In this document: positions 1-9,008 of the stretch, piece after piece
Layout of the letters: the number at the start of each line of letters is the position of its first letter
Position numbering within the stretch: position 1 is the first letter of the stretch
From: Faucicola sp902506225
GTDB taxonomy: Bacteria > Pseudomonadota > Gammaproteobacteria > Pseudomonadales > Moraxellaceae
NCBI GenBank assembly: GCA_902506225.1
Contig: LR733345.1
Span: forward strand, 310,001-374,000
Length of the DNA stretch: 64,000 nt
Direction of reading: 5' to 3'
Notes under the pieces: model-generated
Told to the model about the DNA's origin: nothing
Databases searched by the model: none
The model's input: the letters and a program-made list of their open reading frames with translations, nothing else
Translations under genes and position numbers: made by a program

Positions 1-2451
1 ATAGGTAGTGAGGACGATGTCATGCTGTTTGATTTTGTCAAAATCGTCATGGCGATTTGCCCCATGCAGTAGCAAGACCGACAACTCTGGGGTGAATTTT
101 TCGGCTTCTTTTTGCCAGTTGTGCATGAGCGAAGTGGGAGCAACGATGAGTACAGGTCGCTCGGTCAAATGCCCTGCTTGTTTTTCCATGAGGATATGAG
201 CCAGCGTTTGGGCAGTTTTACCTAGCCCCATGTCATCGGCAAGCACGCCGCCATGTTCGGTCTGTGCCAAAAACTGCAACCAAGCCAAGCCTTGCTGTTG
301 ATAGGGTCTAAGTTCACCGTGAAAGCCTTGTGGCGTGGGCAAGCTGGACTGATAACCTGCTTTAAGTTTTTCGCTAAAAGTTTTAAGTTTTTCGGGCATT
401 TGCCATGCCATACCGAGCGTATGTTCAAGGTCAAACAAAGCTTGAGCGTCATACCTATCAATTTTTCGCTCGTTTTGTGATAACAGATGGGTTAAATTTT
501 GCAAAATTGGCAAAATGTCTTTAAAAGCCACTGCCAATGCAGGACGACCTTGTCCGACATTGATGGCAAATAGATGGTCTTTGTCAAACAGTTGCTCGAT
601 ATCTGGGTGCATCAGATAAGGATATTGCTCTAGCAAGTATGCCACGATACTCAGTAAATCATATCGATGCCCTTCGCTATCACTGATTGTTGCTCCGATT
701 TCAAACCAATGATTGCCATCATCGCCGTTTTCGCCTGTCAAAGGTTCGACAAGCAATTCTAGGTTTTGGGAAAGGTCAGCGTTAATTGGGCTATCAGCTA
801 AATGCTCGACTTGCCAACCGATTTCATGGAATTTATCGATGGGTAATAAGGTACTTAAGGCTTGATTGTGCTCAATGGTGGCTTTATGTCGGCTGACAGT
901 TGAGCCGATTTTGAGCCATTCAAAGGTGTTACATTGTTTTTTTAACCCCCGTATGGCTTTGTTTTCCGCTTTAATATCTCGGTATTGCTGATAACGTTTA
1001 CCATTTTTTTGGGTAGTAAAAAATGGGATTTCAGCGTCCATTCGGGCAGGGATTTCACCGGTTTCATAGGCAAAGCTAAGCTCGGCTTTGACATATTGTT
1101 TGTCTATCCATTGCTGTTGCCAGTAGTCTCGTCGCATGTTGTAGGGCAATTGCTGCGTATCAATATGACCAAAGCGAATGATTGGCTGTGGCGTCCCATA
1201 GATTTTTTCAATCGGTTGCAGGTTTTTAGGTTTGGGCAGTTTTTGCGTCATTTGATGACTGGATAAAACCTCTGCTACGTCATTTGCCATGGCTTTAGGA
1301 ATCACAGGCATAGTCAGCAATCGATATAATACGTCATTTGGCATATCACCAATGGTATCGCTATTGACCAAGCCGATTTGGCTTTTTACTCTGTTTATAA
1401 AGGTCAAAGGTTGGGTAAATAGCACGTCAAAATTTTCGGTTTGTCCAAAACCATAACGATGTTGTTCGCTGTCTAATAAGCCAAACTCAAGTTTTTCACC
1501 CTGTTGTTGTCTATTTTGTTGCCACTGGATTTCTAGGGTTAAAACATCATCCGTCCAAGTGATAGGGTGAAATTGCGCTGCTCGCCAATCCTTATCCCAG
1601 TGGGCTTTATCATACAAAATTTTATCGTTGATAAGCTGCTGTAATAAGTTTAGCGGGAGGTCGTTCGCTATCATAAAATGCTGAGAAAAAGTCGCTCGGT
1701 CTTGGGCTTTGACATGGTCATAAATCTGGGTGAATAAGGCTTTTGTCGTAATAGGAATTGAATAGCTGTAATAAACATTGCTGTACTGTGTATAGGTTTT
1801 AGCTTCACGGATTTCGCCTGATTTGATACGGCGAACTTTGATAAGCTCAAGCTGTAATTGTCCAAATTTATGTTCGATTAGATAGACAAAGGGCGGGGGC
1901 TCGCTAGTGGCGCTAGCGGTTTTTTGGGTTTTAGCCAATTGCGTCAACTCTTGCCGTAAGTTTTTGAGCCAAAGACTGGCTTCATCATGGCGTTTGCTAA
2001 CAGTAAGATGGTTAGAGTTGGGTGCGTTGAAGCTATTGGTTAACGCCTCTTTTAGGGCGTGATAATCCGATGAATTGGGCAGTTCAGTGATTTGTTGTAG
2101 TAACTCTTGGATAAATTGCTGATCGCTGGATAGTCGCTTGCTACCAGCATCGCGGGTTTGCTTTTCTTGCGCTTGTAATAAACGTGCCAAAGCTGCCCCA
2201 TGCTTACAAAAACTGCCGACAGGGCAGGTACAATCACTTTGGGTGATACGCTGGCTTGCTTTATGATAGGCAATTTGGGTATGGTACTTTTTGGTGCCTT
2301 TAATGTCCGCTTGCAGTTGCGTGGTTTGGGCGGTTTCGCTGCGCTGAAGGCTGCCTAGGTCAATTTTACTGACATACTCAAGACTACGACTGATAGTCTG
2401 GCTATTAAATTTATGCAGTAAATTGGCGAGGGTGTTAATAGAGTTTGGCAT
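1..2451 (-). CDS. SNF2-family DEAD/DEAH helicase with N-terminal SWIM zinc finger (3' end outside window)
   Basis: This is an open frame of 817 codons from the ATG at 2451 to the window edge, so the C-terminal half is missing. Around residues 72-82 there is a CxC-x5-CxH SWIM zinc finger (CTCPVGSFCKH). A long poorly conserved middle follows. At about residues 738-745 the SNF2 Walker A motif DDMGLGKT appears, followed by motif Ia (PVLIVAPTSL). SNF2 helicases of this build are ATP-dependent DNA translocases of unknown role in bacteria; the SWIM finger is thought to bind DNA or protein. The DEAH box and helicase C-terminal lobe should lie beyond base 1. Family assignment is firm; function is not. 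Confidence 0.85.
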   Translation of the reverse strand, partial: MPNSINTLANLLHKFNSQTISRSLEYVSKIDLGSLQRSETAQTTQLQADIKGTKKYHTQIAYHKASQRITQSDCTCPVGSFCKHGAALARLLQAQEKQTRDAGSKRLSSDQQFIQELLQQITELPNSSDYHALKEALTNSFNAPNSNHLTVSKRHDEASLWLKNLRQELTQLAKTQKTASATSEPPPFVYLIEHKFGQLQLELIKVRRIKSGEIREAKTYTQYSNVYYSYSIPITTKALFTQIYDHVKAQDRATFSQHFMIANDLPLNLLQQLINDKILYDKAHWDKDWRAAQFHPITWTDDVLTLEIQWQQNRQQQGEKLEFGLLDSEQHRYGFGQTENFDVLFTQPLTFINRVKSQIGLVNSDTIGDMPNDVLYRLLTMPVIPKAMANDVAEVLSSHQMTQKLPKPKNLQPIEKIYGTPQPIIRFGHIDTQQLPYNMRRDYWQQQWIDKQYVKAELSFAYETGEIPARMDAEIPFFTTQKNGKRYQQYRDIKAENKAIRGLKKQCNTFEWLKIGSTVSRHKATIEHNQALSTLLPIDKFHEIGWQVEHLADSPINADLSQNLELLVEPLTGENGDDGNHWFEIGATISDSEGHRYDLLSIVAYLLEQYPYLMHPDIEQLFDKDHLFAINVGQGRPALAVAFKDILPILQNLTHLLSQNERKIDRYDAQALFDLEHTLGMAWQMPEKLKTFSEKLKAGYQSSLPTPQGFHGELRPYQQQGLAWLQFLAQTEHGGVLADDMGLGKTAQTLAHILMEKQAGHLTERPVLIVAPTSLMHNWQKEAEKFTPELSVLLLHGANRHDDFDKIKQHDIVLTTY

Positions 2452-2698
2452 GGGTATACAGTTTTTTCGCGGTCAATCACCGCATGAAATTTTTAATGAT
2501 AGGGCTTAGACAAGGGCATAGATTTTTGTGTCAATCTGCCTCGTTATAGTAACATAAAAGCATGGCATAAAAAAAAGCATGACATAAAAAGCGCTCACCC
2601 GCTTGAAATACTGCGCATAGTTGCCGTTAGTTGTGTGAGTGGTTACGCTGGCTGTCGGTGGTCTTTGGGTCAGCCTAAAGCTACGCTTGGATTCACCC

Positions 2699-3649
2699 TT
2701 ACAGCGTTTTTCGAAAATCACTGGCTGACATATTAAACTGCTGTTGAAAGGCTCTGGAAAAAGATGCTAGATTAAAAAAGCCAGTCGCCATTGAAATGGT
2801 GGTCACTGGCATGGTGGTATGTTGGAGTAGATTTTTAGCATGCTCTAATCGTAAATTAAGATAATACTGTTGGGGTGAGACCCCTAGTTGTTTGGCAAAT
2901 TGCCGCTGTAGTTGTCTTTCAGAGATGCCAACATATTTAGCAATGTCCGCTAGCGTGAGCGGTTCTTCGATATTGGTTTTCATTAACGTGATAGCATCGA
3001 TGACATGGGCATAGCTATGACTAAGGCTCTTTGGTTTGGGTAAATGCTGGATGCTCGCTGGCTCTCGGATAGCCGTGATGACAAACATGTCTTGAATTTT
3101 TTCAACGATTTCTCGCCCAAAGTGCTGCTTGATGATGTGCAGGGTCATATCAAGCGCACATACCCCGCCAGAGCAGGTATAGAGCCGATCACCAATGGTA
3201 AAAATATGGTTTAAGAATTTTACATTGCCAAATTGCTCCTGAGCCAGCGTAACATTTTCCCAGTGCAGCGAGGCTGATTGATTGGCTAACAACCCTGCAT
3301 TCGCCAGCGCTATTGCGCCTGTACAAAGCCCCCCTAACGCAATATCCCGAACGGCTAAACGCTCCACAATCCCCTTTAGCGCGTCTGTCATTAAATTTTC
3401 GGCTTCATAGCCACCGCAGATAAACACGAGTTCACAATCAAATAGATGTTTGATTTCAGCGGTATGAGTGACTTGTACCCCATTACTGGCACTGGTCTGA
3501 TGACCTGCAAAACCACTAATAATCCAGCTATATAGTGGCTGACTACTGACATAGTTTGCCATTCGTAACGGCTCGATGACATTGCTAAAAGCCATCATGG
3601 TAAAGCCATCAATCAATAAAAAACCAATTTTTTTAATATTCGCTGTCAT
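2699..3649 (-). CDS. GlxA-family transcriptional regulator (DJ-1/PfpI-like domain plus AraC DNA-binding domain)
   Basis: The protein has 316 residues. Residues ~5-185 form a class I glutamine-amidotransferase-like (DJ-1/PfpI) sensor domain with the family stretch GGLCTGAIALANAGLL, and residues ~215-316 carry two AraC-type helix-turn-helix motifs (ADIAKYVGISERQLQRQF and the following segment). Relatives such as GbdR, CdhR and SouR control use of betaine, carnitine and sarcosine in Pseudomonas. It is divergent from the creatinase gene with 151 bases between them, so the likely job is substrate-responsive control of creatinase and the adjacent transporter. The ligand is inferred from position only; creatine or sarcosine are the obvious candidates. 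Confidence 0.85.
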   Translation of the reverse strand: MTANIKKIGFLLIDGFTMMAFSNVIEPLRMANYVSSQPLYSWIISGFAGHQTSASNGVQVTHTAEIKHLFDCELVFICGGYEAENLMTDALKGIVERLAVRDIALGGLCTGAIALANAGLLANQSASLHWENVTLAQEQFGNVKFLNHIFTIGDRLYTCSGGVCALDMTLHIIKQHFGREIVEKIQDMFVITAIREPASIQHLPKPKSLSHSYAHVIDAITLMKTNIEEPLTLADIAKYVGISERQLQRQFAKQLGVSPQQYYLNLRLEHAKNLLQHTTMPVTTISMATGFFNLASFSRAFQQQFNMSASDFRKTL

Positions 3650-3800
3650 AAATAAAGTATGAATGGATAAGCCGTGTTGTCGTAATTAGTCACAAAAATG
3701 TCGTCTTATGAAAAACTGACTTTTTAAATTTGCGTATGATGAGGGATGTGGAGAGCAAAGATTTTCTTAACATCAACCTAAACCTCGTGAGGCGCAAACA

Positions 3801-5063
3801 ATGAATCAGTCAGTTGAGCATATGATAAATAAAGCGGGTAGCCTGAATACTGCACTTAGCATGCCAAGCTTAATCCAAATCAAAAATGGCGAGAAGGTCA
3901 AGCCGACTTTTAGCGCCCAAGAATACCAAAACCGCCAACAAAAGCTTAAAGCCTATATGGCAAAAAGCGACATTGATAGCGTGTTATTCACCTCCTATCA
4001 CAATATCAACTACTATGCAGACTTCTTATATTGCTCATTTGGACGTTTCTATGGTTTGGTCATCGACCAAGACAAAGTTGTGACTATCTCCGCCAATATC
4101 GACGGTGGACAGCCTTGGCGACGTACCATGGGCGATGACAATATCGTTTATACCGACTGGCAACGCGATAACTACTTTAAAGCCGTGGCGAGTCAAATCA
4201 AAAATAAAGGCAGAGTAGGAATTGAATACGATCACTTACCCATCGAACGTTTGAAAAAACTACAAAACGCCTTGCCCAATGTCGAATTTGTCGATATCAG
4301 CCAAGCTTGTATGAAAATGCGAATGGTGAAATCAGCCGAGGAAATCGCCCTTATCAAGCAAGGTGCACAGGTTTGTGACATTGGTGGGGCAGCGCTCGTC
4401 AACGCCGTGCATGAAGGGGTTCCTGAGTATGAGGTAGCGTTAGCCTCTACGCAAGCGATGGTACGAGAAATCGGGCAACGCTTTGAGCATGTCGAGCTCA
4501 TGGATACTTGGACGTGGTTTCAATCAGGTATCAACACCGATGGCGCGCACAATCCTGTGACCAATCGCAAAGTGCAGCGTAATGATATTTTAAGCTTAAA
4601 CTGCTTTTCGATGATTGCAGGCTACTATGTGGCGCTAGAGCGTACGCTGTATTTTGGTGAACCTGATGCGGCAACGCTCAACTATTGGGAAATCAACTGC
4701 AAAGTACATGAAGAAGGCATAAAACTCATCAAACCTGGCGTTCGTTGCTGTGATATCGCCTTAGAGCTCAACAAAATCTATGCCGAATATGGCATTTTAG
4801 ACCGCCGCACCTTTGGGTATGGGCATTCATTTGGCGTGTTGTCACACTATTATGGCCGTGAAGCAGGTTTAGAACTGCGTGAAGACATTGATACGGTACT
4901 TGAGCCAAATATGGTCATCTCAATGGAACCGATGATTATGATTCCAGAAGGTATGGCAGGGGCAGGCGGTTATCGTGAACATGATATTTTGGTTTTAACT
5001 GAAACAGGCGCTGACAATATCACAGGTTTCGCCTATGGTCCTGCGCATAACATTATCAGTTAG
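3801..5063 (+). CDS. creatinase (creatine amidinohydrolase, EC 3.5.3.3)
   Basis: This M24-fold (pita-bread) enzyme hydrolyses creatine to sarcosine and urea. The 420-residue product follows the well-known Pseudomonas creatinase closely: the N-domain has FTSYHNINYYADFLYCSFGR, and the catalytic domain has MDTWTWFQSGINTDGAHNP, whose His250 matches the catalytic His232 of the Pseudomonas enzyme, plus GYGHSFGVLSHYYGREAG and VISMEPMIM. The metal ligands of true M24 peptidases are not all kept, as expected for creatinase. It is about 17 residues longer at the N-terminus than the usual 403; the ATG at 3801 has a GAGG-like ribosome site. An MHS-type transporter gene follows 41 bases downstream, and urease genes lie 2.6 kb further on, which can consume the urea made here. 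Confidence 0.93.
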   Translation: MNQSVEHMINKAGSLNTALSMPSLIQIKNGEKVKPTFSAQEYQNRQQKLKAYMAKSDIDSVLFTSYHNINYYADFLYCSFGRFYGLVIDQDKVVTISANIDGGQPWRRTMGDDNIVYTDWQRDNYFKAVASQIKNKGRVGIEYDHLPIERLKKLQNALPNVEFVDISQACMKMRMVKSAEEIALIKQGAQVCDIGGAALVNAVHEGVPEYEVALASTQAMVREIGQRFEHVELMDTWTWFQSGINTDGAHNPVTNRKVQRNDILSLNCFSMIAGYYVALERTLYFGEPDAATLNYWEINCKVHEEGIKLIKPGVRCCDIALELNKIYAEYGILDRRTFGYGHSFGVLSHYYGREAGLELREDIDTVLEPNMVISMEPMIMIPEGMAGAGGYREHDILVLTETGADNITGFAYGPAHNIIS

Positions 5064-5104
5064 CTTACTTTAGCATGACTTACTACCAACCAAGGGGAAA
5101 CTAA

Positions 5105-6448
5105 ATGACAACTTTTGCACTTTCACCCACTGCCGTAGCAATGCAACAGCCAGCTGCAGAGCCGTATGTTAAAGATCCTGTGTTACTCAAAAAAGCCGCC
5201 AAAGCCAGTTTTATTGGTAACTTTGTCGAGTGGTTTGATTACGCATCGTATGGCTATTTTGCCACTGTCATCGCTAGCGTATTTTTTGCTAAAACCGATG
5301 CAACCGTCGCATTGATGTCAACTTATGCAATTTTTGCACTATCCTTTATTGTCCGTCCGTTTGGGGGTATTTTTTGGGGACATATTGGCGATAAATACGG
5401 TCGAAAAGCGGCTTTATCTTGGTCGATTTTGATTATGTCGGGTGCCACTTTCTTAATCGGATTGTTGCCAAGCTATGCCACCGTAGGCATCTTAGCGCCT
5501 GTGTTGTTGTTATTGTTGCGTATGATTCAAGGTTTTTCAGCCTCGGGAGAGTATGCAGGGGCATCAGCATTTATGGCAGAGTATGCACCGCCCGACAAAA
5601 AAGGGTTTTATACCAGTATCGTACCTGCCAGTACATCGGCCGGTCTATTATTAGGTTCGCTGATTGCTGCAGCTATGACCGCCTTTATGGATGCTGACTT
5701 TGTACAAACTTGGGGATGGCGTATTCCGTTTTTATTGGCTGCACCGCTGGGCTTGGTAGGTCGATATATGCGGTTGAATCTTGAAAAAACCCCGGCTTTT
5801 AAGGCGTTTGAAGAAAGCACCATTGAAAAACCGGTGCCAATCAAAAATTTGTTTGCCAACCATAAAAAAACCTTGTGCATTGCGTTTATGTTATGTAGTT
5901 TGAATGCGGTGGCTTTTTACTTAATCCTAAGCTATATGCCGACTTATTTATCGACCCAAATGCACATCAATGAAACGCAGTCGCTGCTAGCTGCCTCCAT
6001 TTCATTAGTCGCTTATATCGGTATGATTTTCACCATGGGTAAACTGTCAGACAAATATGGTCGCAAAACCATGCTGATTATCGCATCTGTGTTGTTTATC
6101 GCGTTGACAGTGCCTTTGTTTCATATGCTAAGTCTGGGTGGGTTTTTAACCATTGTGTTGATTCAACTGGTGTTCTCGCTCTTATTATCCGTCAATGACG
6201 GCACACTACCGGCATTTTTAAGCGAGATTTTCCCAGTCGAGGTGCGTTATTCAGGTTTTGCTTTCACCTTTAACTCAGCCAATGCCCTACTCGGCGGCAC
6301 AACCCCCTTGATGGCAACTTGGTTAATGAGCAAAACAGGCAGTCAAATCGCGCCAGCTTGGTTATTGGTGATAGCAAGCGTAATTGCGCTGGCAGCAACG
6401 GTGATGTATAAAAAATCCGATAGTGTGTCTATGTTAGAAAAAGGTTAG
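5105..6448 (+). CDS. MFS transporter, metabolite:H+ symporter (MHS) family, probable creatine or betaine-type uptake
   Basis: This integral membrane protein of 447 residues has about 12 predicted hydrophobic segments. The start KASFIGNFVEWFDYASYGYF and the loop GHIGDKYGRKAAL between helices 2 and 3 are hallmarks of the MHS family (ProP, KgtP, ShiA relatives), which import organic acids or zwitterions with protons; a second such loop, GKLSDKYGRKTML, lies in the C-half. It starts 41 bases after creatinase in the same direction and has a good AGGGGAA ribosome site, so the two are likely cotranscribed. I infer uptake of creatine or a related zwitterion from this pairing; sequence alone does not fix the substrate. 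Confidence 0.85.
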   Translation: MTTFALSPTAVAMQQPAAEPYVKDPVLLKKAAKASFIGNFVEWFDYASYGYFATVIASVFFAKTDATVALMSTYAIFALSFIVRPFGGIFWGHIGDKYGRKAALSWSILIMSGATFLIGLLPSYATVGILAPVLLLLLRMIQGFSASGEYAGASAFMAEYAPPDKKGFYTSIVPASTSAGLLLGSLIAAAMTAFMDADFVQTWGWRIPFLLAAPLGLVGRYMRLNLEKTPAFKAFEESTIEKPVPIKNLFANHKKTLCIAFMLCSLNAVAFYLILSYMPTYLSTQMHINETQSLLAASISLVAYIGMIFTMGKLSDKYGRKTMLIIASVLFIALTVPLFHMLSLGGFLTIVLIQLVFSLLLSVNDGTLPAFLSEIFPVEVRYSGFAFTFNSANALLGGTTPLMATWLMSKTGSQIAPAWLLVIASVIALAATVMYKKSDSVSMLEKG

Positions 6449-6577
6449 AAAAATAATTGATTAACCACGGTTATCAATAATCCCATGAAGTTAATTTAAG
6501 TTTTTTCCCAAAGTGGTTTTAGCCAACCTTGTTTGCTAGAATCACTTTTTTTATCCCCCATTTTTTAGGAATTGCCA

Positions 6578-7540
6578 GTGACTCGTAAACCCGCTTTCGC
6601 TACCGACCAATCCCCTAACACGCTCAATAATGCGACGATGGGTGGCTTGCAAGTCATTGTGGCGGCTATCTGTTGGGGCACGCTTGGTATCTTTACTACC
6701 TATCTACATCAACTGGGTTTTGATAGTGTGCAAATTGCCATTTTAAGAGTGGTGACCGCTGCTATGATGCTACTGATATTATTGCCATCGTTGTGGACGT
6801 CTATTAGGCAGTTATCAGTCGGCGAGATATTACAGTTGAGCCTGCAATCGTTGATTGGCGTGTTAGGCATGACGGTTTGCTATTTTATCGCGGTCAATTT
6901 TGTGGGCGCGGGCATTGCGGTATCGCTACTATATACGGCGCCGATTTTTAGTTTGGTATTGGCATTTTTTTTATTAAAAGAACCGATAACAAAAAAATCA
7001 TTTACCTTAGCTTGCATCGCGGTATTGGGCGTGGCACTGACAACGCTCAGTGAGAACTTTACATTGAGTTGGGGGATTGTGTTGGGTCTATTGTCTGGGG
7101 TGTGCTATTCACTGTATGGCATTTTAGGAAAAAAAGCCTTACACAAACACTATCCGCCGACCTTGGTGTTTTTTAGTTCGGTGGTGATTAGTGCGATAGC
7201 TTTATTATTTCTACCGATAACCTATCAAACCTATGCCAAAGCGTTTACCATGCCTGCCATCACTTGGTTGTGGGTGATGGGGCTCAGCCTAGTGGGTACC
7301 GTGATTCCGTTTTTCTTGTATATGTCAGCCCTGCACAAACTCCCTGCGACCAAAGCCTCGGTATTTACCGTGTTTGAGCCGTTTACCGCGATTGTATTGT
7401 CGATTGTATTACTGCACCAATCGCTCAATGGCATGCAGTACTCAGGGATGATATTAATCCTTTTAGCCACCCTCCTAAATTCTATCAGATTGCCCTTGCA
7501 GCGTCATCGGCAACTGACAGAAGTCGATACTCAAGTCTAA
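6578..7540 (+). CDS. DMT-superfamily (EamA) permease
   Basis: This is a drug/metabolite transporter with two EamA repeats and about ten hydrophobic helices (for example QVIVAAICWGTLGIF near the start and LGLLSGVCYSLYGILGKK starting the second half). Family members export amino acids, purines or other small molecules; the substrate cannot be told. I place the start at the GTG at 6578, which has AGGA seven bases upstream; a TTG at 6572 is in frame but sits right on that ribosome site. The gene lies between the creatine block and the urease promoter in the same direction, and its last 100 bases precede the sigma-54 site. Confidence 0.82.
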   Translation: MTRKPAFATDQSPNTLNNATMGGLQVIVAAICWGTLGIFTTYLHQLGFDSVQIAILRVVTAAMMLLILLPSLWTSIRQLSVGEILQLSLQSLIGVLGMTVCYFIAVNFVGAGIAVSLLYTAPIFSLVLAFFLLKEPITKKSFTLACIAVLGVALTTLSENFTLSWGIVLGLLSGVCYSLYGILGKKALHKHYPPTLVFFSSVVISAIALLFLPITYQTYAKAFTMPAITWLWVMGLSLVGTVIPFFLYMSALHKLPATKASVFTVFEPFTAIVLSIVLLHQSLNGMQYSGMILILLATLLNSIRLPLQRHRQLTEVDTQV

Positions 7541-7613
7541 TAATAGCCCAAACCGTGTAAACATCCCTGATTTGGGCTTCACCATATTGGTATCAATGCT
7601 CAATACCCCAATG

Positions 7614-7629
7614 TGGCACAGCCCTTGCA
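7614..7629 (+). promoter_or_regulatory. sigma-54 (RpoN) -24/-12 promoter for the urease operon
   Basis: TGGCAC-AGCCC-TTGCA matches the sigma-54 consensus TGGCAC-N5-TTGCA at every listed position, with GG at 7615-7616 and GC at 7627-7628. It lies 40 bases upstream of the ureD start and in the right orientation, so transcription would begin near 7640. Sigma-54 promoters of urease genes in other bacteria are commonly activated by NtrC under nitrogen limitation; that activator is inferred here. Confidence 0.75.
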
Positions 7630-7668
7630 TTCTATAAAACCATATATTTTTCATATAGTTAGATAGAT

Positions 7669-8631
7669 ATGGCTTGGCACTCAGTCCTTACCTTAGCTTT
7701 TGACACCCAACATGCGGGTGAGCATGCGCGCACCAATTTGGTACAACGCCACCACCAAGGCGCCTTGCGGGTACAAAAAGCCTTGTATCCTGAAAGCGGT
7801 GAACAACAAGGTATTTGTCATGTCATCATGCTGTATCCGCCCGCCGGCATTGCCTTAGGCGATAAACTCGATATTGATATTGGCGTAAAACATCACGCTC
7901 ACGCCGTGATTACCACGCCAGGGGCAAACAAATGGTACGGTAATTTACCAAGTTACACCCCTAACAAGCAAACCGATGACAGTGCACCAATCGAAAAAAC
8001 TCAAAATACCCAAAATACCCAAAAATCTCAAAAAAACCAAGAAGATTTAAATAGTTATGCTGCGCAAAATGTCACGGTTTATCTGCAAGACGACAGCCGT
8101 TTTGAATGGCTACCGCAAGAAAACTGTTTTTATAACGCAAGTTTTGCCCATGCCACCAACCAGTTTTTTATCAGCCCAGCTGCCAGTGTTATCGCTTGGG
8201 AAATTAACCTGCTAGGGCGAGAGCATCATGGTGAGCGCTACAGTACAGGCGAGATGCGCTTATCAAACCTATTTTGGCGCGTGGATGAGCAGCCCAAATT
8301 GCTGCTTGCTGATACCTTACATCACTGTGCCGAGCACGATTGGTTTGGCTCACCCGTGGGGCTAAATAATCACAGTGTCTTTGCGAGCTTATGGGTTGTA
8401 CCAGGTGTTGATGCCCAAAAACACCTGATTGAATGGGTTAAGCAATTACGATTATTTATCGACCACCATAGCTTGCCTGTCTCTTGCACCCAAACAGGGG
8501 AGGTGATGATTATTCGCTATTTGGGGGATGATGTCCGCCAATGTTTTGACAGTTTCGGTGCAGTCCGCGGTGAAATTCGCACTTTAATGTGGCAACAAGC
8601 CAGTCATTTGCCCCGAATTTGGGCAACCTAA
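7669..8631 (+). CDS. ureD: urease accessory protein UreD (UreH)
   Basis: UreD is the scaffold that binds apo-urease and recruits UreF and UreG so that nickel can be loaded. The 320-residue product has the typical N-terminal half (RTNLVQRHHQGALRVQKALYP, then YPPAGIALGDKL) and the TTPGANKWY signature. It is about 40 residues longer than usual because of a low-complexity Q/N/T/K-rich insert at about residues 104-127, encoded by near-repeats of CAAAATACC at 8003-8030; such an insert probably forms a loop. It is the first gene of the urease cluster, 40 bases below the sigma-54 promoter. The start has only a weak ribosome site. Confidence 0.92.
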   Translation: MAWHSVLTLAFDTQHAGEHARTNLVQRHHQGALRVQKALYPESGEQQGICHVIMLYPPAGIALGDKLDIDIGVKHHAHAVITTPGANKWYGNLPSYTPNKQTDDSAPIEKTQNTQNTQKSQKNQEDLNSYAAQNVTVYLQDDSRFEWLPQENCFYNASFAHATNQFFISPAASVIAWEINLLGREHHGERYSTGEMRLSNLFWRVDEQPKLLLADTLHHCAEHDWFGSPVGLNNHSVFASLWVVPGVDAQKHLIEWVKQLRLFIDHHSLPVSCTQTGEVMIIRYLGDDVRQCFDSFGAVRGEIRTLMWQQASHLPRIWAT

Positions 8632-8681
8632 TGACAGTGAAGGTCTAATTTTTAACACTAAAAAATTAATTGGAGTAACCC

Positions 8682-8984
8682 ATGCATTTAACCCCCGCCG
8701 AAAAAGATAAATTACTTATTTTTACCGCAGGACTGGTTGCCGAACGCCGCAAAAAACGTGGTTTAAAACTTAACTATCCAGAAGCAATAGCCTATATCAG
8801 TATGTTGGTACTCGAAGGGGCAAGAGAGGGCAAAACGGTGGCGCAGTTGATGGGTGAAGGCACCACGTGGCTTAGGGTTGAGGATGTGATGGATGGCATC
8901 GCTGAGATGATTGACGATGTGCAAGTGGAAGCCACCTTTCCGGATGGTACCAAACTGGTGACCATTCACCAACCGATTGTGTAA
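8682..8984 (+). CDS. ureA: urease subunit gamma
   Basis: This is the small urease subunit (100 residues, the standard length) beginning MHLTPAEKDKLLIFTAGLVA and containing the conserved LNYPEAIAYIS and EVQVEATFPDGTKLVT-type C-terminal region. A GGAG site precedes the ATG. It stands alone here, unlike in Helicobacter where gamma and beta are fused; in this genome the fusion is instead between beta and alpha in the next gene, 24 bases downstream. Confidence 0.96.
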   Translation: MHLTPAEKDKLLIFTAGLVAERRKKRGLKLNYPEAIAYISMLVLEGAREGKTVAQLMGEGTTWLRVEDVMDGIAEMIDDVQVEATFPDGTKLVTIHQPIV

Positions 8985-9008
8985 TTTAAACAGTATAAGG
9001 GGTAAACC

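Noticed and set aside
7578..7595. NtrC-box-like inverted repeat CACCA-TAT-TGGT upstream of ureD
   Set aside because: It is only ~20 bases above the sigma-54 -24 element, too close for a normal NtrC enhancer, and the outer half-site bases do not match.
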